A DNA stretch of 38,024 bases, taken from IMG/VR virus record IMGVR_UViG_3300003267_000490, positions 1 through 38,024 of that record, one strand, 5' to 3'. Position 1 is the first letter of the stretch, and the number at the start of each line of letters is the position of its first letter. The notes under the pieces were generated by a model. It was not told where the DNA came from. It ran no database searches and saw only the letters and a list, made by a program, of their open reading frames with translations. Both the position numbers and the translations under genes were made by a program. This DNA is from a virus. Shown here piece by piece: positions 7,401 through 14,803 of this stretch.

Positions 7401-9859
7401 CTCGACGTCGTCTGGAAGATGGTGTAGAGCGGCCCGAAGGTACGCATACGCGGGCCGATCTTTTGCGACTTGAGGACGTACTGGAGCGTCGGCGACACGG
7501 TCTCGTCGGCCTCGTCACCGCGCACGATCGTTTGCGTGAGATAGTTGCGCTTCGCCCAGTTGACGACGACCCCCTCGCTCTCGAGGGAGCCGTCCTTGAC
7601 CGAGTTGACGAACATGTCCACCGGCGGGTACGGCAAGAGCGTACGCCCGCGCGCGACGAAGCGGTCGTACTCGAAGCCGATCTCGTCCTCACCGCGCGGA
7701 ACGATCTTCCACGGGATGATCTCGGTGTTGACGTCCTGTCCAGCGTCGGCGACGCCGAGTCGACCGACGAGGCGGAAGCCGTCGAACGCGCGCGCGTCGG
7801 TGAGGAAGAAGACGCGCTCGCCGACCGCGTGCTCGACGGTTGGCGTGTCGAGCAGGCCACGCCAGACGTTGTTCAGCCGCCACGTGCCGCCGCCGAGGTC
7901 AGTGGCCGACTCGAACGCCATGAACTCGGTCCCGCCGACGTAGATGAAGTTCTTGCCGCTGCCGCGGATCGCCGCCTCCGTCGCCGACTGCATCAGCTTC
8001 GTCGCGCCGAAGGTGAGGTCGTTGATCCGCAGCCCCACGAACGTGTCGTACGGCTCTTCGTCGCGCGGGTAGAGCGTCTCGACCGTGGCATACGACGGCA
8101 CCTCCTGCGGACGTGCGCCCAGGTCGTCGACGACGCGGACGAAGTCATCGTCGAACTCGGTGGCCGTGTAGCCGGTGATGCTCGGCTGCTGGGGCATCGG
8201 CGCGGCGACGTAGAGCACCCGCCCCGTGTTGGTGTTGGGCAGGAGCGAGTGCGCGACGGCCTGGTCGATGAAGTAGCGCGGCGCCTCGGTGACGTAACGC
8301 TCCTCGAGCGGCAGGACGAACTCGGGCGGGAACGGCACGAGGCCGTCGTCGCCGTTGGTGACTGAGAAGTCGTACGTGTCCTGGATGGCGTCGACGACGA
8401 TCTCCTCACCGCCGAGCTGGCCGAAGTCGATGTGCTGCACGCGGAACGGCACGAGGTCGATGCCCAACTCCGGCCACGTGAAGGCGAACACGCCGCCGGG
8501 TCGCAGCGTGAACGCGTCGCGGTTCGCCTTGAACTTCACGGCGACGATCGGCGCCGACAGCTCCGCGAGCTCGCGCGCGGCCACGTGCTGCGCGGTCGCG
8601 GCGTCGCGGATACCCGGGTAGTTGAAGGTGATCGCGCGCACCCGCCCGCCCTGGGCGGCGATGTTGGCGGGGTTTCGCTCGGTCGCGGTACGCGGCGAGA
8701 AGTCGTCGTAGCGGCTGATGTACTGGACGCGGACGACGTTGTACGTCTCCGCGAACGTGTTCATGTTGAGCTGGACGATCTCCGACACGTTGTCGGGGTC
8801 GAACACCGGCAGGAGCCCGACGGTGTAGTCCTGCCGCACGAGCTTGAGGACCAGCACGCGGTTGACCGGGTCCTCGTAGAGGACCGCGTTGATCTGGGAC
8901 AAGATCTCGCGGATGACGTCGGCCGCGTCCTTGGGGTCGTACAGGATGCCCGCCCAACCGTGGTATTCTTCGTCGAGGGCAATCGCTGCGGCCGAAAAGC
9001 TGGCCTTGTCAATCTTCGACTCGGGCAAGCCGATGCGGGCCCAGTCGTTGGTGAGCAGGTCGTAGATGACGGCGACGGGGTTGGCGTTGCCGCTGATGTG
9101 ACCGATCTCGGGGAACCCGCCACCCATGTCGACCGGGCACGGGTTGCGCACCGTCACGACGATCTGCGGCAGCTCGGGGCTGAAGCCGTAGATGAAGTAG
9201 TGCTCGTTGAGGGTCGCTTGGTCGTCGACGTCGACGTCCTCGGGCGCGAGGTTGTGCGAGTCGCCGCAACAAAACATCGTCGTCTGGAAGCGGTACGCCG
9301 GCCAGAGCGTTGGGTCGTTGCCAGGAGCGGCGCCGAACTGCCCCGCGCCGAACGGCGGGTTGTCGTGGAACCCGTCGTTGAAGATCAGCGCGCCACGCAC
9401 GCCCTGCACGCTGTAATTGATATTGGCCTTGAATACGTTGCCGCTGAATGGCGCCGACGTCGACCCGTCGGAGAGCCACGTGCTCAGCGTGCTCTGCGTG
9501 CTGAAGGCACGCAGCTCCTGCCCGTTCACTTCGAACGTTTCGTACGAGATCGTGTGGTCATAGTCGGTGCTCGCCGAGAGCTTCCCGCCGGGGATGCCCA
9601 GGACGTACATCATGTTCGCGCCCCAACACTGCGCGTCGACGCCACTCAGCTTGAAGAGGCGCCGCGGCGAGCTCCACACCAAGTTGGGACGGTCGAACTT
9701 CACCGTGCCGTAGTAGATCGGCACGGTGGTGCCGTCGTCGACGGTGGCGCCGTGCCCGTCGGCGTTGCGGTCGAGCCGCGTCTTCGGCGCCTTCGGCGCG
9801 GTGTACTTCGAGATGACGTACAGCGCCGCGTAGACCGCTACAGTGACCCAGAAGCCCAT
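4436..9859 (-). CDS. Giant gpJ-like tail hub and receptor-binding protein
   Basis: 1,807 residues. The N-terminus (MGFWVTVAVYAALYVISKY) is followed by a DGTTVPIYYGTVKFDRPNLVW segment and, around residues 320-560, the region typical of gpJ-like central tail proteins (ILYDPKDAADVIREILSQIN, then YNVVRVQYI and PGGVFAFTWPELGI). This part should form the hub at the tail tip that contacts the tape measure and gates DNA exit. The second half reads as a string of beta-sandwich carbohydrate-binding or laminin-G-like modules; the clearest ends in VARVWIWRQALSGAQL. It probably binds surface glycans. The start ATG at 9859 shares a base with the preceding TAA (TAATG). It is much longer than lambda gpJ (about 1,130), through added C-terminal domains. 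Confidence 0.9.
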   Translation of the reverse strand: MGFWVTVAVYAALYVISKYTAPKAPKTRLDRNADGHGATVDDGTTVPIYYGTVKFDRPNLVWSSPRRLFKLSGVDAQCWGANMMYVLGIPGGKLSASTDYDHTISYETFEVNGQELRAFSTQSTLSTWLSDGSTSAPFSGNVFKANINYSVQGVRGALIFNDGFHDNPPFGAGQFGAAPGNDPTLWPAYRFQTTMFCCGDSHNLAPEDVDVDDQATLNEHYFIYGFSPELPQIVVTVRNPCPVDMGGGFPEIGHISGNANPVAVIYDLLTNDWARIGLPESKIDKASFSAAAIALDEEYHGWAGILYDPKDAADVIREILSQINAVLYEDPVNRVLVLKLVRQDYTVGLLPVFDPDNVSEIVQLNMNTFAETYNVVRVQYISRYDDFSPRTATERNPANIAAQGGRVRAITFNYPGIRDAATAQHVAARELAELSAPIVAVKFKANRDAFTLRPGGVFAFTWPELGIDLVPFRVQHIDFGQLGGEEIVVDAIQDTYDFSVTNGDDGLVPFPPEFVLPLEERYVTEAPRYFIDQAVAHSLLPNTNTGRVLYVAAPMPQQPSITGYTATEFDDDFVRVVDDLGARPQEVPSYATVETLYPRDEEPYDTFVGLRINDLTFGATKLMQSATEAAIRGSGKNFIYVGGTEFMAFESATDLGGGTWRLNNVWRGLLDTPTVEHAVGERVFFLTDARAFDGFRLVGRLGVADAGQDVNTEIIPWKIVPRGEDEIGFEYDRFVARGRTLLPYPPVDMFVNSVKDGSLESEGVVVNWAKRNYLTQTIVRGDEADETVSPTLQYVLKSQKIGPRMRTFGPLYTIFQTTSSGALGALTRSGHGEIEVSVEALETADGKTSWDRPRVLMDCKHWRNLLTNSEFSGPMNLGNYQEWITTQGVARTTTGQITTAFQLFRGDPADDEPIAEASQIVRVDGYDPERMTAVLDFFWRTFATDLDDELTVTIEALDEDDAVLGSSSFGPQVASSTVTWTRQVCTYANLPAGTVTLKVRVIFESSDEPSTCEMGFTAPKLRLGQMTAQAVTNGLFSSSLTGWTTATGTWTQVTTNPVDNDGYAVASGSASPNELFQDVTIPAGYEYSDVLVTWMQGNDTADTLDVGWIELQARTGGGTVLASAAAAQEGYSSTTNWVYRELVLESVPPDATVIRVRLLADHLAAGTASSKFDDIFVRFHKRLDPDGRVDFDFRTPVVQRLPRGPGEWYEAFPTVPMPDYGMYDGNSPHGYLTIEPTLSSTNGFLQGKFVGPYDPETGIAPWPCWDLHSTDAGIVGSDDRRFYGNFKITEPFTCVIVFRRRISTAATCGLVGRRGGTSDTGWWLELTSAGFVRATMSGVDGVASATRGTLVGDGAPWFAAISYDPLTSTLTVADPSGTSSTSTVGIGQIQNEDLVPFSIGKVVAGQDCLDGQVARVWIWRQALSGAQLSSLWTHGTVPAGLTMASSTRTGSAVVKVGSDNDGDLFASWHQSQFAFANLADQGFGAANPLVFTNLAPACDLRNTTNWIRDAGPTYVPDQPGPLGFRDALQWAATATSGLGVRHSDVALSATTNVQVVWFARTAGSPHDATVILQNSSGVLKGTHDYTVGATWQRFEHTFTTWDASTANGRVKFFASNDATSRTIQLAGPIVVRQGTGLPVPLATPYSGSLADSTVTFTQTLSRQFNHEGEVYLDAYSVEASPTVSRTIVNIDNGTNTNDSRLIKNSTTAQPQFQHFDGLGGSNTASASAATWTTVNTYRGRWNRAALLDAAATFSAIAVNTAGAVVTSGRAVVWTPSSTVLTRHQMPPSNMVVRRFVLFTREIINLEQ

Positions 9860-10668
9860 TAGAACTTGGTCCTCTCGAGGAGCAACGTCTTGGTGAGGTA
9901 CGACAGCGGGATGAAGGGGTGACCACCGAAGTTGTCGACGTTGTCGAACGTGTCGCGGCACATCTTCACCGTGTGGTCGCAGCCGGCGAACAGCGTCACC
10001 GCCCAGGGCAGCGTCTGGGGCGGGAACGGCGCGTTGAGGGTGAGCGTGGTACTGCTCACCGCCATGATGGTGCGCCGTTCGCCGTCGGCGGTCCGCTCGA
10101 TCTCCCCGCCGACGAGCGGGAACGAGCCGGTCGACGTCACGGTGACGGTGAGCGCCGTCGCCGAGGTGACGTTGGTCGCCGTGTCGAAGTCCGTCCGCAG
10201 CTTACGGCAACGGGTGTCGTACAGCGTGTGGTTGCACTCAGTCTGGAAGTACACGCTCGGCACCTGCGTGGCGAGTGCTTCCGACGTGAGCGACGGGATC
10301 CGCATCTCCGCGCGGCGACCGACGACCTTGATGGAGGTGACGTTGCCTTCCCAGAAGATGACGTTCTGCCCGCTCACCTGTTGGTAGCGGCGCACGCGGC
10401 AAAAGAACTCCTTCGGCTGGATGCCGAAGACGTGCTGGCCGACGACGTCGAGCGAAGCCGGCATGTTGATGATCAGCTCAGACGCCTCTTCGGCGACGGT
10501 GACCTCGATCGAGCCGCGCTGGATCGGAACCGCCTCGTACGTGTCGCCGAGGAAGACGAAGTCGCTGTCGTGCGACGTGTAGTGGTACGACGTCGTCGGC
10601 AGCGTGAACGAGATGAGCTCGATCGGCGCGGACGCGGATACCGACTCCTCGTCGTCTTCGAAGGCCAT
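9859..10668 (-). CDS. Tail tip protein, gpL-like / BR0599 (DUF2163) type
   Basis: 269 residues. The C-terminal half carries the family signature: Cys145 (ECNHTLYDTRC), Cys154, Cys230 (GCDHTVKMC) and Cys237, followed by FDNVDNFGGHPFIP. In lambda gpL four cysteines hold an iron-sulfur cluster at the tail tip; the four here are in comparable places, so a cluster is plausible by analogy. It is located directly upstream of the gpJ-like gene, as expected for tail-tip assembly genes, and overlaps it by one base. Confidence 0.85.
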   Translation of the reverse strand: MAFEDDEESVSASAPIELISFTLPTTSYHYTSHDSDFVFLGDTYEAVPIQRGSIEVTVAEEASELIINMPASLDVVGQHVFGIQPKEFFCRVRRYQQVSGQNVIFWEGNVTSIKVVGRRAEMRIPSLTSEALATQVPSVYFQTECNHTLYDTRCRKLRTDFDTATNVTSATALTVTVTSTGSFPLVGGEIERTADGERRTIMAVSSTTLTLNAPFPPQTLPWAVTLFAGCDHTVKMCRDTFDNVDNFGGHPFIPLSYLTKTLLLERTKF

Positions 10669-10672
10669 GGGT

Positions 10673-11893
10673 CTACTGTTGCACGACCAGGAACCGGAGT
10701 TCCAGCGCTCCCTTGACCCCGGCCTCGAACTCGAACTCCACCGTGTCGTTGGCGAGCCGCACCGTCTCGAGGAGCATGAGCCGACTGATCGTGGCCGGGA
10801 TCGACGAGTCGGTGGTGAGGATCGACTGCGTCGTCCCGGAGATGCTGAGGACGCGGCGGTAGATCACGGAGCCGTTGACGAGCTCGAGGCGGAGCCGGCG
10901 GTGCGCGAGGCTCGGGAACCAGTCCGACGCGTACGCGAACCCGTCGTCGAGCGTGATGTTCGCCCCCGCTTGGCTGGCCACCGCGAAGTCGTCCCGCCAC
11001 GTGGGAAGCAGGAACGGCTTCTGCCGCCCGACCACGGTCTCGAGAAACTTCCGATGATACTGGCGGTCCGCGTGGCCGGTGATGACGTAGGCGTGGCCGC
11101 GGAAGATGTCGGCGACGTCGCGGCTCCACTCGAGCGAGATCGCCCCGTCGTAGTCGAACACCTCCACGCCACCGTCCGGTCGATCTTCCGCCCCGAGCCC
11201 GACGATGATCGGCTGCACGTCGAGCACGGGCAGGCCGTCGAACGTGTTGACGACGGCGCCGGTGCCGATCGTCGTCATCGGGAACTTCGCCCTCGCGGTG
11301 ACCGCCCACTGCCCCGCCCCGACGTTGTAGCGCGTGACCGGGTTGGCCGGCTCGAGGTAGAAGTGTCGGATCGGCATGACGACCGTGCACGTGCCGGGGA
11401 AGACGCCGCTCGGCGGCGCGATATCGACGGTGACCGTCGCGCCCGGCCCCGCACCGGCGGTCTGGATCACCGCGGCGTAGCCGCTCGTGGAGCCCTCGAT
11501 GTAGACCCGCTGCCCGGGAACCAGCCAGTCGAGGTACGTTCCGTCGACGACGAACGACGTGCCGGTCACGTCGCCGGAGACCGCGGCGGCCTCGTGGCGG
11601 ACCGGGATCAAGAACAGGGCGGTGGGGTCGAAGACGCGCCGGCGCCGGAGCTCGCGAAACACCGTCTCGTCGATGATGGTCGCGGTGAGCGCGAGGCTCT
11701 CGCGCGGCTTGCCCAGGAGCGCGGTACGCCGCTCGAGGCCCGACCACGACTTGTGGACGTCGGTCCAGTACTGGACGACGTGGCGCGCGCCGGCGTCGAA
11801 CTCGAGGCCCGTCCCCAAGAGGATCCCGTCCGGTCCGCTCGGTGGGACGACCGGGGTCGCCGAGTCGAACGCGTCGAATAGGATGCGGGACAC
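10673..11893 (-). CDS. Minor tail protein of the tail tip
   Basis: 406 residues from GTG 11893. The fold pattern is beta-rich, with the block HRKFLETVVGRQKPFLLPTWRDDFAVA and a C-terminal half of alternating strands ending DTVEFEFEAGVKGALELRFLVVQQ. Its position between tape measure and gpL/gpJ-like genes suggests a distal-tail or hub ring component. I do not recognise a precise family; the wording 'tail tip' is from gene order. The start lies 4 bp after the preceding stop, and the next gene follows 4 bp downstream. Confidence 0.8.
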   Translation of the reverse strand: MSRILFDAFDSATPVVPPSGPDGILLGTGLEFDAGARHVVQYWTDVHKSWSGLERRTALLGKPRESLALTATIIDETVFRELRRRRVFDPTALFLIPVRHEAAAVSGDVTGTSFVVDGTYLDWLVPGQRVYIEGSTSGYAAVIQTAGAGPGATVTVDIAPPSGVFPGTCTVVMPIRHFYLEPANPVTRYNVGAGQWAVTARAKFPMTTIGTGAVVNTFDGLPVLDVQPIIVGLGAEDRPDGGVEVFDYDGAISLEWSRDVADIFRGHAYVITGHADRQYHRKFLETVVGRQKPFLLPTWRDDFAVASQAGANITLDDGFAYASDWFPSLAHRRLRLELVNGSVIYRRVLSISGTTQSILTTDSSIPATISRLMLLETVRLANDTVEFEFEAGVKGALELRFLVVQQ

Positions 11894-11897
11894 GTGC

Positions 11898-12752
11898 TCA
11901 CGAGTTGATGATCATGAACGCGTCGGACGTGGCGGGCGCTGCGGTAAAGGCCGACGCGACGGTGACGAATTTCGTGGAGCCGTTGTAGGCGGAGATCTTC
12001 TTCACCTGCCCCTGGAGCGCGCCGGACAGGAAGACGATGAGGCAGTCCTTCCAGTAGTCGTTGACCGCCTCGGCGCGGTTCGTGAGGAAGGTGAGCGCGG
12101 TGTTCGAGCCGCTCGCCGACACGGTGCCCAGGACGTTGGTGCTGAGGCGCTGCCCGAACGTGCCCGTCGTGGTGTGGCCGGAGATCGTCGTGTTCCACAC
12201 GGCGTCGCCGATCTCGCTCGCCGCACTCGCTGCGAGCTGGGCGCTGCCGATGGCGTCGGTCGCGATCTGCGACGAGCCGATGGCGTTCGCGGCGATCTTC
12301 GTCGACGTGATCGCGTTGGTGGCGATCTTGTTGGCGGTGATGGCGTTGTCCTGAATCGCCGAAACGGTGATGACGTCGTTGCCGATCGCGCCCACGTTCA
12401 CGTCCTGCCGGCCGGCGACACCGTCGTACAGGGAGAACGAGATGACGAGCGCGGTCGCGATACGCGTGCGACAGCCCGTGCGGGCGAACTTCACGGCGAA
12501 GGTGCCCAGCGTGCCGAGCTCCGACACCGTCGGCTCGTAGACGTAGTAGCCGGCGCCGTTGCCGGCGCCACCCGCCTCCGTCCACGTGCCGGCGAAGTTG
12601 GTCCAGGTGCCGCCGTTGGTCTGCACCTGGATCTCCGACGTGCCGGGCGTCGTGATGCCGGTCTGCGGCGTGGTGCCGTCGGTGGACGAGACGATGAAGA
12701 ACGCGATCTTCTTTCGCGCCCCCGCGGACTCGCTCTGCTTGATCCACTGCAT
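11898..12752 (-). CDS. Tail structural protein with decapeptide repeats
   Basis: 284 residues. An N-terminal Ig-like/beta region (FFIVSSTDGTTPQTGIT...) leads to four tandem 10-residue repeats at about 136-175 of the form N/D-A-I-T/G-x-x-K/Q-I/L-A-x. Such repeats in tail fibres form trimeric shafts. A small C-terminal domain follows. The start ATG at 12752 overlaps the preceding TGA (TGATG). The likely role is a tail-fibre-like or tail-surface adhesin; the exact place in the virion is not readable. Confidence 0.78.
   Translation of the reverse strand: MQWIKQSESAGARKKIAFFIVSSTDGTTPQTGITTPGTSEIQVQTNGGTWTNFAGTWTEAGGAGNGAGYYVYEPTVSELGTLGTFAVKFARTGCRTRIATALVISFSLYDGVAGRQDVNVGAIGNDVITVSAIQDNAITANKIATNAITSTKIAANAIGSSQIATDAIGSAQLAASAASEIGDAVWNTTISGHTTTGTFGQRLSTNVLGTVSASGSNTALTFLTNRAEAVNDYWKDCLIVFLSGALQGQVKKISAYNGSTKFVTVASAFTAAPATSDAFMIINS
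12228..12347 (-). repeat. Four tandem 30-bp coding repeats
   Basis: The repeats encode NAITANKIAT, NAITSTKIAA, NAIGSSQIAT and DAIGSAQLAA. They are in frame and diverged at DNA level, consistent with an old expansion of a fibre shaft. Confidence 0.8.
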
Positions 12753-14794
12753 CAGTTGAGCCCCTGGTTGATCATCCCGTCGACGAAGCTCGTGCCGCCG
12801 CCGCCCGGCGGCTGCATGTCGATGTTGGCACCCGTAGTCGGCGCCGTGAAGTTGTCGGTACGACCCTTGTGTGTCGAGTCCTCACGCGCGGTCGCGTAGT
12901 ACGTGAGCGTGTCGTCGAAGACGACCGACGACCACGCGCCGCCGGACGTCGTCGTCGCCGTGTTGACGATCTCGCCGGTGTCGAGCCGGTGGACGTTGAC
13001 GACGATGCCCGAGCCGGCCCCGGCCGTGTTCGACAGCGTGCCGCTCACCGCGTACGTGATGCCGTGGTACGAGACGTACTGCATCGCGACGAACATCGAC
13101 GACGCCACGCCCTCGAGTCGGTAGTTGCGCGCCGTCTCGATGTTGGCCTTGCCGGTCTGCACCGAGTTAGCGTTCCACCACGCCGTCGTCGGCAGCATGA
13201 ACGGCGCGGCACAGAGCTCGGCGCTGTTGACCGCGACGGCGGCACTGGTGACCATCCAGCCGATGGCGTCCCATTCCCCCGATTGCTGCGCGGCCCAAAC
13301 TGCCGCGGCCGGTGCCGCGGCGGTCATGCGCGCCCAGAGTTCGACGAAGGTTCCCTGGAGGACGTAGTTGGTGGGGTTGATGACCGGGGTGATCGCCGTG
13401 GTCACGTCGCGCGACTGCGCGGCGGCGGCCGGATTAGCAATGGCCCAGGTCGTCGTCTTCGAGTGGGCCGACACGCCGGCGGAGGCGACGCCGCTCGTGT
13501 ACGTGACGATGGCGTAGCCCTGGAGGCTGTTACGCGACTCCGTCGACTGCCGGGCGCGGAACGTGAGCACGTTGCGGCCGCGCGCGAGCGACCAGCCCGT
13601 GGAGTGGTCGGTGCGGTGGATCGACGGCACCGGGCCGACGTACGGCGTGTTCGAGGTGATGTTGTACGTGCGCTCGGACTGGCCGCCGGCGGTGACGATC
13701 GTGTTCGAGGCCGCGTTGGTGGCGACCATCATCACGACCGCCGACTGCTTGATCGTGATGGTCCCCGGCGCCTGGATGTCGATCACCGCGCGGTAGTCCT
13801 GCGCGCTCGACGCGTTGCCGTCACCATTGAGCCAGAGCGTTTGCCCGTCGGCCGGTTGCAAGAGCGGAACGATCGTCTGGTTCAGGAACGTCGTGGTCGA
13901 CGTCGTCGAGTACTCGTACGTGACCGCCAGCCACCCGCCGAGGTTCTGCATGCGCGCGGTGACGTCCGCGCGCGCCTTGAACGCGTGCGTCGAGGATGTC
14001 GCGAACGTCCCCGTGTCGTAGATCATGATGTCGTGGAAGTAGACGCTCGAGCCGAGGGCCTCTTCCAGAACCGCGCGGTTGTTCTCCGACGCGGAATCGA
14101 TCTGGTAGATCGGCGTGATGTCGCCCGTACCGGATCCCGACAAGTCGTTCGAGAAGATCTCGAGGAACGCCTGCCGGATGGTGACGGAGTTCTCGGGAAG
14201 GTAGGTTGACAACTGCGGGATCTGGCTGGCCGGCGCGTTGGTGGTGCCGCCGGTGGTGCCAACCTCAACCTGCGACGTCGTGAGCGTCGTGTGGTGCGAC
14301 TGGATCGGGATGAGGATGGTCTTGACGCGCGTCGTTTGCGACGTGTCGCTGAACTGGTAGGTGATGAAGAGCTTGCCGGCGATGTTGTTGACGTTCGACG
14401 CCGCCGACGTCGACATCGCGAAGCCGAACTGGCACGTTTGCGACGTGCCGCTGCCGAAGTTCGTGTTGAAGTACGACGTCACGTCGTGGAAAAGCGTGCC
14501 GCTCTCGTGGTCGCCGGTGTTGGTCTGGCTGATGGAGTAATCCGTGTCAGTGAACGACGCGGCGCCGAGCTTGATGCCCAGGCGCCAACCCGTGACCGAC
14601 GCCGCGGCGGTGAACGCGTCACGCCACGTGACCATCAGGACCACGCTCAAGAACGTCCGCGAGGAATTCTCGGGGATGTTGAGCGTGACGCTCGCCGCGT
14701 CGTACCGCGTGGCCGCCGCGAGAGTCGTGTCCGTCGCGAGGTTGGTCAACCTCGTATCGAACGCGTACTGGATGGTTTGCTCTTGCGTGGCCAC
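12752..14794 (-). CDS. Large Ser/Thr-rich tail-associated protein
   Basis: 680 residues, strongly Thr/Ser/Ala-rich and predicted to be nearly all beta. Internal similarity is visible: phrases such as ITYQFSDTSQTTRVKTILIPIQ and VTYEYSTTSTTTFLNQTIVPL recur at the ends of about 170-residue units, suggesting duplicated jelly-roll-type domains. The last 90 residues (GITYAVSGTLSNTAGAGSGIVVNVHRLDTGE...) look like a carboxypeptidase-regulatory-type beta-sandwich, a common add-on in adhesive proteins. It probably belongs to the tail surface or fibres. It ends TGATG into the next gene. A GTAGGTTGAC copy (14201-14210) and a 16-bp dyad (14738-14753) lie within it. Confidence 0.78.
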   Translation of the reverse strand: MATQEQTIQYAFDTRLTNLATDTTLAAATRYDAASVTLNIPENSSRTFLSVVLMVTWRDAFTAAASVTGWRLGIKLGAASFTDTDYSISQTNTGDHESGTLFHDVTSYFNTNFGSGTSQTCQFGFAMSTSAASNVNNIAGKLFITYQFSDTSQTTRVKTILIPIQSHHTTLTTSQVEVGTTGGTTNAPASQIPQLSTYLPENSVTIRQAFLEIFSNDLSGSGTGDITPIYQIDSASENNRAVLEEALGSSVYFHDIMIYDTGTFATSSTHAFKARADVTARMQNLGGWLAVTYEYSTTSTTTFLNQTIVPLLQPADGQTLWLNGDGNASSAQDYRAVIDIQAPGTITIKQSAVVMMVATNAASNTIVTAGGQSERTYNITSNTPYVGPVPSIHRTDHSTGWSLARGRNVLTFRARQSTESRNSLQGYAIVTYTSGVASAGVSAHSKTTTWAIANPAAAAQSRDVTTAITPVINPTNYVLQGTFVELWARMTAAAPAAAVWAAQQSGEWDAIGWMVTSAAVAVNSAELCAAPFMLPTTAWWNANSVQTGKANIETARNYRLEGVASSMFVAMQYVSYHGITYAVSGTLSNTAGAGSGIVVNVHRLDTGEIVNTATTTSGGAWSSVVFDDTLTYYATAREDSTHKGRTDNFTAPTTGANIDMQPPGGGGTSFVDGMINQGLN
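14201..14210 (+). repeat. GTAGGTTGAC site inside tail gene
   Basis: A plus-oriented copy in minus-strand coding sequence. With four flanking bases it shares the 14-mer GAAGGTAGGTTGAC with the site at 27037-27046. No -10 box is seen downstream. Confidence 0.55.
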
Positions 14795-14803
14795 GCGTGC
14801 TCC

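Noticed and set aside
4718-8365. A 1,215-codon open frame on the plus strand opposite the tail hub gene
   Set aside because: Its protein is an Arg/Val/Asp/His-rich artefact of antisense reading of high-GC codons; the minus-strand hub gene has recognisable domains over the same span.
8432-9862. Another long plus-strand frame (476 codons) under the hub gene
   Set aside because: Same artefact: Arg/Val/Asp-rich with no domain, opposite conserved hub motifs.
12228-12347. Tandem repeats considered as a CRISPR array
   Set aside because: They are in-frame coding repeats with no unique spacers.
14201-14210. GTAGGTTGAC as a plus-strand promoter
   Set aside because: No TAGxxT or similar -10 lies 16-19 bp downstream and no plus-strand gene follows.
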